Assembly (NCBI RefSeq): GCF_000010805.1
Contig: NC_012522.1
Location: forward strand, 2,480,001-2,544,000
DNA from: Rhodococcus opacus B4
GTDB taxonomy: Bacteria; Actinomycetota; Actinomycetes; Mycobacteriales; Mycobacteriaceae
Direction: 5' to 3'
DNA: 64,000 bases
Shown here: piece by piece, positions 9,813 to 21,100 of the stretch
Layout of the letters: each line of letters begins with the position of its first letter
Position numbering within the stretch: position 1 is the stretch's first letter
Position numbers and translations under genes: made by a program
Notes under the pieces: generated by a model
What the model was told of the DNA's origin: nothing
Database searches by the model: none
What the model saw: only the letters and a program-made list of their open reading frames with translations

Positions 9813-12800
9813 CGTCGGTCTGCTGCCTCTCGTGTGGCGATCTCCTCGTCGTCCATGCCCGCGACCTCGAGGTACACCTCGGCCACCCGTTCCAGGCGTC
9901 CGGGCACAGCGTCGTTCGCGTCCAGCCGATGCGCGAGCTCGGCCACGGTGCGGGCCGCGAAGATGTCGGCGACGGTCGCGTGCGGTGCGTCCAGCCAGTC
10001 GCGTATCCGGGCGATCGCCGTCGTTGCGAGGACGGAATCGCCGCCGAGGGCGAAGAAGTCGTCCGATGCCCCGACCTCCCGGCGTTCGAGTACGGTGCCG
10101 ACGACGTCGGCGAGCGCGGCCTCCAGACTGGTCCGAGGTGCCACGAACGCAGGGGTTGCGGCGCCGTCGTCGTCGAGGACGGCCCACAAGGCACGGCGGT
10201 CCAGCTTGCCGTTCGGGGTCAGCGGGAAAGTCTCCAGAGTCACGATCCGTTCGGGGATCATCTGCGCGGGCAGGAGGGCAGCGAGTTGCCCGGCGAGATC
10301 GGAGGCCGGTGTCGTCGAGATGGTCACCGCGGCAGCGAGTTTAGGTGTCGTGGTTCCGACGATGGCGGCCACGGCAAGGTGGACGGGCGGCAGCGACCGC
10401 AACGCTGCCTCCACCTCCCCCAGCTCGATCCGGTATCCACGGATCTGGACCTGATGGTCGGCGCGCCCGAGGAATTCGAGAGTGCCGTCCGGCCAGTACC
10501 GGGCGAGATCACCGGTCCGGTACCAGCGCTGCCCGCCGACGGCGACGAATCGGTCCGCGCTCCGTTCCGGGTCGCCGCGATATCCGCGGGCCACTCCGTC
10601 TCCGCCGATCCACAACTCACCGGCCACCCACTCGGGGCAGTCGAGTCCGGCTGTGTTCACGACCCGGCACTGCACGTTCCCGAGCGGGGTGCCGTAGGGC
10701 ACGGACCGCCAGAAATCCGGTGGCTCCACCACCTCGCAGATCGTCGAGTGGATGGCGGTTTCCGTCGTGCCGCCGAGGCCGGCGAACCGGCACCCCGGGA
10801 GTTGTGCCGCGACCCGCCGGGGAAGGTCGACCCCCACCACGTCGCCACCGACGATGACGACGCGCAGCGATCCCGCGAGCGCGTCACCGCCGACGGACAG
10901 CATCATGTCGAGGATGCTCGGCACGCAGTTCAGCACGGTCACCCCGTGCCGGCGAACGGCGTCGACCCAGCCGTCGGGCGACTGCCGGTTCGCGTCGTCG
11001 ACGGCCACGACGGTGCCGCCCGCGGACAGGAGCCCGAAGAGGTCGTACACCGAGAGGTCGAATTCCAGCGCCGACACGGCGAGACAGCGATCCGCCGCAC
11101 CGATCTCGAAGCGCGCGTTCAGGTCTGCGATCGTGTTCATCGCCGCACGATGCGGAACCTCGACGCCCTTCGGCGTGCCCGTCGAACCGGACGTGAAGAG
11201 CACGTACGCCAGTTCCTCCGGATCGGGCCGGGCCGGGTCCGGAAGGGGACTCGGATGGGTGGCCGCGGCCTCGACCGCCAGCGCCGGAATGCCGGTCCCG
11301 TCGAAGGTGGCGGGGTCGGTCGTGATCGCCGCGACCACGCCGGCCGTGGCGAGGATGCGCGCCCGGCGTGCCTCCGGCTGATGGAATCCGACGGGTACGT
11401 ACACACCACCCGCGGCCAAGACTCCGAGGACCGCGACGATCTGCACCGGCCCCTGGGGAAGCTGGACGGCGACGGCGTCCCCCGCTCCGACTCCGGCGTC
11501 TGTGAGTGCCGCGCCGACACGCAACGCCCGGTCGGCCAACTCGCCGTACGTCGAGCACCCGTCGGCGCCCCACAGCACCGCCGGGTGGCCGGGGTCGACT
11601 GCCGCGTGCCCGAAGAACCCCTCGTGCAGGGTGTTCCGCGGAACGGCGACGGTGGTCGCGTTCACCCGGGTCCGGGTCTCGCGCTGGTCCGCGGGGAGCG
11701 CCGGTGCCGCACGGGCGGTCCAGAATCCGGCATCGGCGAGTCGGTCGACGGCCGCCGTGTACCGGGCGAACATCGCGTCGATCACGCCCGGCCGGAACGC
11801 GGATGTCCGTACGTCCCAGTTGAGGAGCAGCCCGCCGCTGACCTCGGTCACCTGGGCGTCGAGCAGCACCTGCGGTCCCTGCGAGATGATCCACACCGGT
11901 TCGCCGAAGATGTCGGTGGCGCCCTCGGAGAACAGCTCTCCCAGATTCAGGGCCGACGTGTAGACGACGGGGGCGAGTACCGGCTCGCCGCGGGATCGCC
12001 CGAGGTCGCGGAGTACGTCGAGTCCCGTGTAGGCGGCGTGCGCGCCCGCGGCGTGCATCGCCCGTTGCAGAGCCTCCGCCCGCTCCGACACCGACGCGGT
12101 GTCGCGCAGGTCGACCTCGAGCAGCACGGACGACGTGAAGTCGCCGACGAGACGTTCCACGTCGGGGTGGGTGTCCTCGCGGTGGAACAGCGGAAGGTTC
12201 AGCAGGAACCGCGGTTCGGTGGACCAGCGACCGATCACCTCGGCGAAGACCGAGGCGAGCGCCATCGCGGGGGTGACGCCCCGGCGATGGGATTCGGCCA
12301 GCAACCGGCTCTTCGCGGAGGCGTCCAGCCAGTGGTGGTAGCGGACGGTAAGGCACGGATCGACCCGCTCCGCCTCGGGGACGACGGGGAGTGCCGGGGC
12401 GGCAGGAAGGTCGGCGAGTCGGCTCCGCCACCAGTCACGGTCGCGTTTCGGAACAGTATGCGCGACAGACCTTTCCAGGTAGTACCGGAAACTGTAGTCC
12501 GTCGCCGGGAGCTCGCCGCCACCGTAGAGCCGGGCGAGGTCGTCTACGAGGATGCGGTAGCTCATCGCGTCGGCGGCCAGCATGTCCACGTCGAGGTGCA
12601 ACCGGGCGCGGCCTCCCGGCAACCGGCTGAGCGTAATGTCGAGTACCTGCCCGTCCTCGACCGCCAGGCGCTGATGCGTCTTCATGTCGCGAACTCCGTC
12701 GAGCCGCGTCGACACGTCGTCGTCGCTGCGGTCGCGGAGATCCACCACGGTGAACACCGGTCTGCCCGGCAGTGCGAGTATCCGCTGGGTTCCGTCGGGG

Positions 12801-13270
12801 AGGAACTGGGCGCGCAGCATCGGGTGATGCGCCACGAGCGCGTCGACGGCGCCCGCCAACGCGACGGGATCGAGGGCCGGGCCGTCGAATTCGACGTAGA
12901 GGTGGGCGGCGACGCCACCGAGTTCCTGGCCTTCCGAGCGCCCCACCCAGTACGCGTGCTGCATGGGCGCCAATGGGAAAGCCTCACCTGCGGCGATCGG
13001 TGCGCTACCGTCGGGGCGGGCGGCCGGTTCGCGCGGCGCTCGTCGACCGAGGAGTTCGCACCACTGCTCGACCGACGGATGCGCGGCGAGTTCGGCGAAG
13101 TTCACGTCGAATCCGCGTTTGCGCCACCCGCCCGCGAGTTTCATCATCCGGATGGAGTCCAGGCCCAGCCCGATCAGGTCGGAGCCAGGTTCGATGCGTT
13201 CGGCCGGGATTCCGAGTTGTTGCGAGACCACCTCGCGGATGTCGTCCGTGGATATCCGCGCGCTTCCCAT
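9809..13270 (-). CDS. Starter NRPS, ArCP-Cy-A-PCP (MbtB-like; phenolic acyl-oxazoline forming)
   Basis: 1153 residues from the ATG at 13270, which has an AAGGAG site. An N-terminal aryl carrier protein (about 5-80, Ser39 in GLGLDSI) should carry the salicyl group. Next is a heterocyclization domain (about 95-520): opening FPLAPMQHAYWVGR and the DxxxxDxxS signature DMLAADAMS replacing the HHxxxDG of normal condensation domains. The adenylation domain (about 560-1040) has [15 protein letters not shown]; by eye against GrsA its pocket is D-L-Y-N-I-G-L-I-H-K, closest to threonine/serine codes. A carrier protein follows (FFALGGDSVLA). The predicted product is 2-hydroxyphenyl-(methyl)oxazoline on the PCP, as in mycobactin-type chemistry. 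Its stop overlaps the next NRPS start. Confidence 0.9.
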   Translation of the reverse strand: MGSARISTDDIREVVSQQLGIPAERIEPGSDLIGLGLDSIRMMKLAGGWRKRGFDVNFAELAAHPSVEQWCELLGRRAPREPAARPDGSAPIAAGEAFPLAPMQHAYWVGRSEGQELGGVAAHLYVEFDGPALDPVALAGAVDALVAHHPMLRAQFLPDGTQRILALPGRPVFTVVDLRDRSDDDVSTRLDGVRDMKTHQRLAVEDGQVLDITLSRLPGGRARLHLDVDMLAADAMSYRILVDDLARLYGGGELPATDYSFRYYLERSVAHTVPKRDRDWWRSRLADLPAAPALPVVPEAERVDPCLTVRYHHWLDASAKSRLLAESHRRGVTPAMALASVFAEVIGRWSTEPRFLLNLPLFHREDTHPDVERLVGDFTSSVLLEVDLRDTASVSERAEALQRAMHAAGAHAAYTGLDVLRDLGRSRGEPVLAPVVYTSALNLGELFSEGATDIFGEPVWIISQGPQVLLDAQVTEVSGGLLLNWDVRTSAFRPGVIDAMFARYTAAVDRLADAGFWTARAAPALPADQRETRTRVNATTVAVPRNTLHEGFFGHAAVDPGHPAVLWGADGCSTYGELADRALRVGAALTDAGVGAGDAVAVQLPQGPVQIVAVLGVLAAGGVYVPVGFHQPEARRARILATAGVVAAITTDPATFDGTGIPALAVEAAATHPSPLPDPARPDPEELAYVLFTSGSTGTPKGVEVPHRAAMNTIADLNARFEIGAADRCLAVSALEFDLSVYDLFGLLSAGGTVVAVDDANRQSPDGWVDAVRRHGVTVLNCVPSILDMMLSVGGDALAGSLRVVIVGGDVVGVDLPRRVAAQLPGCRFAGLGGTTETAIHSTICEVVEPPDFWRSVPYGTPLGNVQCRVVNTAGLDCPEWVAGELWIGGDGVARGYRGDPERSADRFVAVGGQRWYRTGDLARYWPDGTLEFLGRADHQVQIRGYRIELGEVEAALRSLPPVHLAVAAIVGTTTPKLAAAVTISTTPASDLAGQLAALLPAQMIPERIVTLETFPLTPNGKLDRRALWAVLDDDGAATPAFVAPRTSLEAALADVVGTVLERREVGASDDFFALGGDSVLATTAIARIRDWLDAPHATVADIFAARTVAELAHRLDANDAVPGRLERVAEVYLEVAGMDDEEIATREAADRR

Positions 13271-13317
13271 CGCTGCTCCTTCGCCGCCCGCTCGCGCCAA
13301 CCGTGTCGCAACCTACG

Positions 13318-14028
13318 TCAGGCCGGGCATGGCACCATCGCCATCGCCGCCAGCGCGCATCCGCTCTCGTTGGTCAGCTTCCAGTTCCCGTCGAGCCATA
13401 TCCACGTGATCGGCTGGAATCGGTCACCGAAGCCCACGAGCGACGTCTTCAGTTGAGCGGTGAGCAGGTCGCCGTCGACCGACACCGGACCGACGACGGT
13501 CCAGCTGTATGCGGGACCGGCGAGTGCGAGCGCGTCGGCGACCGGTCCGATCATGCCCAGACCGGCTTCGCCCGCCTCGAGTTCGCCCGCCTTGATCTCC
13601 GGCGCGGTGCCGGGGTCGAGGAGGAGTTGAAGCTTGCCGGCCAACTGCCCCTCCGACAGGACCGGCGGGGCCTGTGGGGCGACGGTCTCTTCGGCTGCCG
13701 GCGGTTCCTCCGCCACCGCGGGCGGTGGTGGCACTGCGGGTGCGGGGGCGGCAGCGGGCGGAGGCGCGACCGGCGGAGCCGACTGCACCGCGGCAGGCGG
13801 AGCGGCCGCCCCCGGCCGTGCGCTCGGGGCAGCAGACGTGGGAGCGGCCGGCGCCTGACTGGGAAATGCTGCGACGATGGTCTGCGGCGGCGCAGTGTTC
13901 CCCCTGTCCAGCAGAACCATCCCGACGACGCCGATCGAGACGACGATCGCGGAGACGACAGCGGACACTCCCGCGGCGACCGCCACGGTGACCACGGACA
14001 TCGAACCGGATTTCTCTTGTGATCGCAT
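13318..14028 (-). CDS. Membrane-anchored Pro/Ala-rich protein with Mtb12-like C-terminal domain
   Basis: 236 residues. A single membrane anchor at about 10-40 (VVTVAVAAGVSAVVSAIVVS) is followed by a long Pro/Ala linker (about 45-120) and a folded domain (about 125-236) resembling the low-molecular-weight antigen Mtb12/CFP-2 family (LSEGQLAGKLQLLL; QPITWIWLDGNWKLTNES). The ATG at 14028 has GAGGA 7 bases upstream. A GTG at 14049 would add seven residues. The gene is first in the operon with two NRPS genes and starts just inside an iron box, so it is probably induced by iron lack. Mtb12 family function is unknown; an envelope role in siderophore handling is my inference. Confidence 0.68.
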   Translation of the reverse strand: MRSQEKSGSMSVVTVAVAAGVSAVVSAIVVSIGVVGMVLLDRGNTAPPQTIVAAFPSQAPAAPTSAAPSARPGAAAPPAAVQSAPPVAPPPAAAPAPAVPPPPAVAEEPPAAEETVAPQAPPVLSEGQLAGKLQLLLDPGTAPEIKAGELEAGEAGLGMIGPVADALALAGPAYSWTVVGPVSVDGDLLTAQLKTSLVGFGDRFQPITWIWLDGNWKLTNESGCALAAMAMVPCPA

Positions 14029-14068
14029 CTCGTCCTCGCTGAGGGACACGTGCTCGACCAACGAGTTG

Positions 14069-14087
14069 TTAGCATAGCCTTTTCTAA
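14069..14087. promoter_or_regulatory. IdeR/DtxR-type iron box in a divergent promoter
   Basis: The 19-mer TTAGCATAGCCTTTTCTAA matches 13 of 19 positions of the consensus TTAGGTTAGGCTAACCTAA, with both ends intact. It lies between the Mtb12-like/NRPS operon (start 14028, minus) and the binding lipoprotein (start 14116, plus), so one box can repress both directions when iron is plentiful. Confidence 0.78.
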
Positions 14088-14115
14088 TTCGGCTCAGGCT
14101 GGAACGATTCCTTTC

Positions 14116-15147
14116 ATGCGGAGTCCGAAGCAGGTTCCACCCTCGCCTCACCGAACTCACCGGCCGTCCGTGGCGCGCGGTCGCATCCGGCGAATCGCTG
14201 CCACCCTCGTGACCGGTGCGCTGGCCTTCGCGTCCGCGGCGGCCTGCGGTGAAGCGACGCCCGCCGAACCGGAATCGGGACACACCGTCACCATCGACCA
14301 CACGATGGGCTCGACGACGATCGACGGGATTCCCGAACGGATCGTGGCTCTGGGCACGCAATGGCTCGATGCGACCCAGGTTCTGGGCGTCACACCGGTC
14401 GGCTACATCGACAACGTCGCACTCACCACGGGTGGCACTCCGGGGCCGTGGGAACCGGCCGAGCTGGCGAACTCGACGGCGATCGACGCCCGCGGCGATA
14501 TCGTCGAACAGGTCGCGGCGCTGAACCCCGACCTCGTCCTCGCGCCCGGATTCGCCACGGACCAGCAGTCGTACGACCGGCTGAGCCGGCTCGCGCCCAC
14601 GCTTCCCAGCATCAGCACGTCCCAGATCGAGTCGTGGGAGAGCCAGGTCGAGATCATGGGCCGAATCCTGGACAAGGAGGATCAGGCCCGCTCGGTCACC
14701 GACGACGTGCACGCCCGGATCGGCGAGGTCGCCGCCCGCAATCCTGGGCTGGCAGGCAAGACCTTCGCCACGACCTATCTGCACGGCCCCACGCAACTGA
14801 TGGTGCTCGCCGACCCCGACGACGGCGCCGCCGACCTGTTCGCGGACCTCGGCCTGGCCCTTCCGCAGAACCTCGTCGACCAGGCAGGTGCCGGCGGGCG
14901 GATTCCGCTCTCGCCGGAACGGGTGAACGAGCTGAACGTCGACCTGCTGGTCATGACCGGCCAGGAAGGATTTCAGAGCAGCGCGACGTCGCTACCGGGC
15001 TGGGACGACCTCCCCGCGGTCCGGAAGAACGGGGTCGCCTTCCTCGACCTCGCCACGGGGACGGGCCTCAACGTCCCGTCGCCGCTGTCCATCCCCTACG
15101 TCCTCGACGCGCTCGAACCGGCCCTGGCGGGCGCCGCGCAGGGCTGA
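14116..15147 (+). CDS. Iron-siderophore ABC transporter substrate-binding lipoprotein (FecB/FepB type)
   Basis: 343 residues. After a positive, Pro-rich start, a signal peptide (about 16-40) ends in a lipobox, ASAAAC, so Cys is lipidated and the protein sits outside the membrane. The mature part has the class III binding-protein pattern: an N lobe (ERIVALGTQWLDATQVLGVTPVGYI; NPDLVLAPGF), a long linking helix, and a C lobe (LSPERVNELNVDLLVMTGQ). It should capture the ferric siderophore for an ABC importer, but no permease or ATPase genes are adjacent. It is preceded by an iron box and ends 11 bases from the convergent NRPS stop. Confidence 0.86.
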   Translation: MRSPKQVPPSPHRTHRPSVARGRIRRIAATLVTGALAFASAAACGEATPAEPESGHTVTIDHTMGSTTIDGIPERIVALGTQWLDATQVLGVTPVGYIDNVALTTGGTPGPWEPAELANSTAIDARGDIVEQVAALNPDLVLAPGFATDQQSYDRLSRLAPTLPSISTSQIESWESQVEIMGRILDKEDQARSVTDDVHARIGEVAARNPGLAGKTFATTYLHGPTQLMVLADPDDGAADLFADLGLALPQNLVDQAGAGGRIPLSPERVNELNVDLLVMTGQEGFQSSATSLPGWDDLPAVRKNGVAFLDLATGTGLNVPSPLSIPYVLDALEPALAGAAQG

Positions 15148-15157
15148 CCCGTCGCGG

Positions 15158-18100
15158 TCAACCCCGCGCGTCCCACGACTTTCGCAGCGCCGCCAACTGG
15201 TCCGGGTCCAGTCCGGACACACTCATCGGTGCACTCGGCTCGGCGGGCTCCGGCTCCGGCTCCGCCTGCGCGGCGGCGCGGTCGCACGCCTCGGCCAGCT
15301 CGGCGAGCGTCGAATACTCGAATACCAGTTGCGGCGTCAGCACCAGACCCGCGGACCGCGCGCGGCCCGCCAACTGGATGGAGACGATACTGTCGCCGCC
15401 GAGGGTGAAGAACCCGTCGCTCCGGCCCACCTCCGTCACCCCGAGGATCTCCTCGAACAGGGCGGCCAGCGCCCGCTCGGTCGCGGTGACCGGGGGCTCG
15501 AAGTGGCCGGCGGTCGCCACCTGCGGGACGGGCAGGGACAGTCGATCGAGTTTGCCGGAGCCCGTCGTGGGCATGGTTTCGAGCGCCGTGACCGTCGCGG
15601 GCAGCATGTACCCGGGCAGCGTCCGGTCCAGGTGGGCGCGCACGGCGGCCAGGAACTGGCCCTCGTCCCGATCAGGCCCCGTGTCGCGCGGAACCACGTA
15701 CCCGGCCAGCGACGTCGCACCGTCCCGGCCGTACGTCCGCGCCGCCGCCGTCGCAACCCCGGGCGCGGACCGCAACGCGTTCTCCACCTCGCCCAGCTCG
15801 ATCCGGTACCCACGCACCTTGACCTGGTGATCGGTGCGCCCGGCGAAGCACAGATGGCCGTCCGGGTTCCACGACCCACGGTCGCCGGTGCGGTACAGAC
15901 GCTCGCCCGCTCGATCCGGGGACGGGTGCGCGACGAAGCGTGCCGCCGTGAGCCCCGGGCGGTTCCAGTACCCCCGCGCCAATTGCGCGCCGGCCACATA
16001 GATCTCACCGACCACCCCCTGCGGCACCGGTTTCAGGGCGTCGTCGAGGACGAGCAGGCGCACGCCGGGCACCGGCCGGCCCACCCGCAGGACTCCCGGT
16101 TCCATCAGGCCGCGGACGATGGAGCCCGCGGTTTCGGTGGTGCCGTAGGCGTTCACGATGTCACTGTCCGGTGCGGTGCCTGCGAGCGCGGCGAGCAGCG
16201 ACGGTGTGAGCGGTTCGCCGCTGCACACCCAGCGGGGGACCCGGCGCACGACATCGGGCGCGGTGTCGACGAGCACGGACACCGCGCTGGCCACGGCGGT
16301 GACCTGGCCGATCGGATGGCGGCCGAGGAGCCGGGCCAGGGCTTCGAGGTCGCGCGCCTCCGCGTCGTCGGCGAGGATCAGCCGCGCGCCGGCGGCAATG
16401 CCCGCGAGCAACTCGAGGCCGCCGTCGAGGAAGCTGAGCGATCCCTGCGCGAGCCGCACGTCACCCGCGTCGGGCGCATCTGCCGGCGGGTGCACCGGGA
16501 ACAGCCGGGGCTGCCAGGCGAGGCGGTTCGCCATCGCCCGGTGCGTTCCGACGACCCCCTTCGGACGTCCGGTGGATCCCGACGTGAAGAGGAAGTACGC
16601 GGCCTCATCGCCCCGCGGGAACGGCAAGGTCTCCACTGCGACTCCGGCGAGGTCGTGGATTGTTGCGGGATCGTCCAGGACCAGCAGGTCCACCCCCGGC
16701 ACCGGCGGCAGCGTTCCACCGACCGCGCCCGTCGTGACGACGCAGACCGGGGCGGCGTCGGCGATCATGAACGCAAGCCGCTCCGCGGGATACCGGAGGT
16801 CGAGGGGAAGGAACGCCGCGCCCGATTTCATCACCGCGACGAGTGCGACCACCATGTCGATCGACCGGGGAACCGCGAGGGCGACGAAGGTGCCGGGCCC
16901 CGCGCCCCGCCGACGCAGCAGGGCGGCGAGCCGGTCGCTGAGAACGTGCAGCCGCGGATACGTGACCGTGTCGTCGCCGCATTCGACGGCGATCACGTCG
17001 GGGCCGAATGCGCGGCTCGGCTCGAGTAGTTCGGGCACCGACGCTGGCGCCGCGGGATCGGGCGCGTCGCCGCGCGACCAGCCGAGCAGTCGTTCCCGGT
17101 CGGCAGGTGCGCTGACGTCGACGTCGCGGAGGTGCCGGTCGGGGTGGTCGGCGAACTCGGCGAGGACGCGGCCGAGCCACGTGGCGAGGCGTTCGACGGT
17201 GCGGCGATCGTAGAGGTCCGTGCGGTAGTTCAGCCCGCCGCGGAGTTCACCGTCGGTGACGTGGAAGTCGACGGTGAGATCGAACTTGGCCGTGCCGGAT
17301 TCGGGCACGATCGTCGTCAGTCGAACGTCGCGGCCGACCCCGACCGCCCGCACCTCGCTGTGCGCACCCGACTCACGGAGGTGCACCAGCACCTGGAACA
17401 ACGGATGCCGGGACAGCGAGCGGTCGGGCCCGAGCACGTCGACGAGTCGCTCGAACGGCAGATCCTGGTGGGAGAACGCCCCGAGCGCCGTCTCGCGGGC
17501 CCGGAGGACCGCGGTGCGCAGGGTGGGGTTTCCCGACAGATCGTTACGCAGCACCAGCGTGTTGACGAAGAATCCGACGATCTCACGGAGGTCGTGTTCG
17601 GCGCGGCCCGCGACCGGGGTGCCCAGCGGGATGTCCTCGCCCGCACCCAGTTTGGCGAGAAGCACCGCGACCGCCGTCTGCAGGATCATGAACTCGCTCG
17701 CACCGCACGTGCGGGCGAGTTCGGTGAGCCCGGCGTGCACGCGGTCCGGGACCGCGAACGTGACGGTGTCGCCGCGGCTCGAGGCGATCGGCGGGCGCGG
17801 GCGGTCGCGGAGAACCGTGGTGTCCTCCGGAAGGTCGGCCAGCACCGACCGCCAGTAGGCGATCTGCCGGCCACCCACCGTGTCGGTGGAAGTGTCGTCG
17901 TCGAGCATCTCGCGTTGCCACAGTGCGTAATCCGCATACTGCAGCGGCAGTTCGGGCCAGGCCGGTGCGGTGCCCCCGAGGCGCGCGGCGTAGGCGACGG
18001 CGAGGTCGCCGAACAGTATCGGGGCCGACCACTCGTCGCCGGCGATGTGATGGATCACGAGCGAGACGACATGTTCCCCGGGTGCGAGGCGCAGGATCCG

Positions 18101-21100
18101 GGCGCGGATCGGAAGTTCCGATTCGAGAACGAAACTGTGTGCGGCGGCCTCGGCGAGTTCCGCGGCGAGCCGGGATTCCCGGTCGCCGTGCGCGCCGAGG
18201 TCCACCAGCGGCACATCGATCGGCGACGGATCGTGCACCAGTTGGTACGGCTTCCCCTCGTGGTCCGGATAGGTGGTGCGCAGGATCTCGTGCCGCGCGA
18301 CGACGTCGCCGATCGCCTCGGCCAGCGCGCCGGCGTCGAGGGGGCCGTCGATGCGGGCCGCGAACGGGATGTCGTACGTAGGGTTCGGCCCTTCGAGCCG
18401 GTACAGAAACCACAGCCGCAACTGCGCGTACGACAGGGGAATTCGCGGCGGCCGCTCGGCGCGCCGCAACCCGGGGCGCGGCGACGCACCGGCCGCCTCG
18501 CCCCGCGCGTCGACCAGTGCGGCGAGGCCCGCGACGGTGGGGACTTCGAAGGCGTCGCGGATGGAGACGTCGGCGCCGAACTCGGCCCGCAGCCGCGACA
18601 CCAGTCGCGTCGCGAGCAACGAGTGCCCACCGAGGTCGAAGAAGGACTCGTCGACGCCGACCCGGTCGCGCCCGAGTGCGTCGGCGAAGATCGCGCACAG
18701 CCGGGCCTCGGTCGGCGTCGACGGTTCCCGGGACGGGGCCGGCGCCTGCGGTTCCGGTGCCGGCAGCGCACCGCGGTCCAGCTTGCCGTTCGCGGTGATC
18801 GGGATCTCGCGGACGACGGTGACCGTCGCCGGGACCATGTGCTCGGGGAGCGCGTCGGCGACCCGTGCGCGCACGTCGGCGGTGTCGAGCGCATCGGGCG
18901 ATGCCGCGACGACGTACGCGGCCAGTGACTTCCCGGCGGCCTCCGACTCGTGCGCGATCACCACCGCCGCGGCCACCGCCGGATGCGCGGTGACGGCGGC
19001 CTCCACCTCGCCGAGTTCGATCCGGTACCCGCGGATCTTGACCTGGTCGTCGGCGCGTCCGACGAACTCGAGGTCGCCGTCGGAATTCCAGCGGGCGAGA
19101 TCCCCGGTGCGATAGAGCCTTCCGCAGGGGGTGTGCGGGTCGGCCACGAAACGCTCGGCGGTCAGCGCCGGGCGACCGAGGTAGCCCCGGGCCAGCTGTG
19201 AACCGCCGATGTAGACCTCGCCCACGACGCCCGGCGGCACCAGGCCGAGCACCGGGTCGAGCACATATACCTCGGTGTTGGCCTTCGGCGTCCCGATCGG
19301 AACGGTCCTCGTTCCCTGCGCGCCCTCGACCTTGAACCGGGTGGCGGCGAGTGTGGTCTCGGTGGGCCCGTAGAAGTTGTGCAGCATGGCGTCGAACGTC
19401 GCGGTGAACTTGTCGGCGAGTTCACCCGGCAGCGCCTCCCCGCCGATCGGGACCCGGCGCAGACTCGTCCACTCCTCCGCTCCCGGCAGCATGAGGAACA
19501 ACCCGAGCAGCGACGGCACGAAATGCATGGCGGTCACGTGTTCGGTCCGCAGCAGAGTCGTCAGGTACGGGATGTCGGTCAGGCCGTCCGGCTTCGGAAT
19601 GACGAGCCGGGCACCGCCGAACAGGGTTCCGAAGATCTCCCCGACCGAGACGTCGAAGCTCGTCGAGGCGACCTGCAGCAGCGCGTCATCCGAGTAGGCG
19701 ACGTACTCGCGTTCCATCCACTCGAAGTGCTCGACGATGGCGGCATGGGAGATGGCCACCCCTTTCGGGAGCCCGGTGGACCCGGACGTGTAGATGACGT
19801 AGGCCAGGTTTGCGGTTCGCAGCGGGCGGACGCGGTCCGCGTCGGTCGGCGGTGTCGCGGGAAAGTCCTGGGCCGCCGCCTCCGCGGCGTCCAGATCGTC
19901 CAGGGTCGAGGTCGGGCGCGCGTCGGTGAGCAGGTATTCGATCCGGTCGGCCGGGTAGGTGGGGTCGATCGGCAGGTACGCGGCGCCCGTCTGCACCACC
20001 GCCAGGGCGGCGACGACCATCTCGACGGACCGCCCGAACGGCAGTGCCACGAGATCCTCCGGGCCGATCGACTGCGCGATCAGCCAGTGGGCGAGGCGGT
20101 TGGCCCGGGCTCCGAGTTCGGCGTAGCTGATCCGGAGGTCGTCGAGTACCAGTGCCACCGCGTCCGGGGTCTCGGCGATCCGGGCCTGCACGAGGTCGGG
20201 CAGAGTCCGGGTGGCCGCCGGTGCCCGCGCGCCCCGCGACCAGTCCGACACGCGTGCCCGGTCGGCGCCGAGGAGGTCGATGACGTCGATCGGGCGGTCC
20301 GGCTCCTCGGACGCGGCCGAGAGGAACTGCACGAAGTGGCGCAGCAACTGAGCAGCGAGATTCTCGTCGAGAACCTCGGTCTGGTATTCGAGTTCGAGCG
20401 TGATGCCGTCGTCGAATTCCGCCATGACGCCGAGCGGCACCTGGGCGACGGCGCCGTGCAGGTCTGTCCGGGCGCAGGTAATTCCGGGCGGCCGGAAACC
20501 GGTGCCGATGCCGGAGCGGACTCCGAATCCCAGTCGCGGCAGCGCGTCGAGTCCCCCGCCGCGGCCGGGGTTCACCTCGCGGACCACGCGGTCGAGTCCG
20601 GCCCCCTGATGGGTGAAGGCGCCGACGGCGACGTCCCGGGTGTGCTCGACCAGGCTGCGGAACGATCCGCGCGGGTCGACCCGGTTCCGCAGGACGACCG
20701 TGTTGCCGAAATAGCCGAGAGCGCGTCCGGCTGCCGCGGGCCGGTTGACGACCGGTGTGGCGGTGAGGAGATCGGCCGACCCGGTATAGCGGTGCACCAC
20801 CGCGACGAAGGCGGCGAGAAGGACCATGAACGGCGTGGCACCGGTCTTGTGTGCGAGAGCGCGCACCCGCTCGGCCACCTCGTCGGGCACGCGCCCCCCG
20901 AGGGCCGCGGACACTGCCGGGACGGCGGACGGCCGTCCGTGTTCGCCGGGCAGTTCCAGTGCCTCCGGCGGTTGCGCGTACACCGACCGCCAGTACGCGA
21001 CGTCTTCGCGATCGGCGTCGGAGGTGTCGGGACGGTCGAGCACCTCCACGTCGAGATACTGGGCGGTATCGTCGCGAATCCGGAGGGCGTCGACCGGGGC

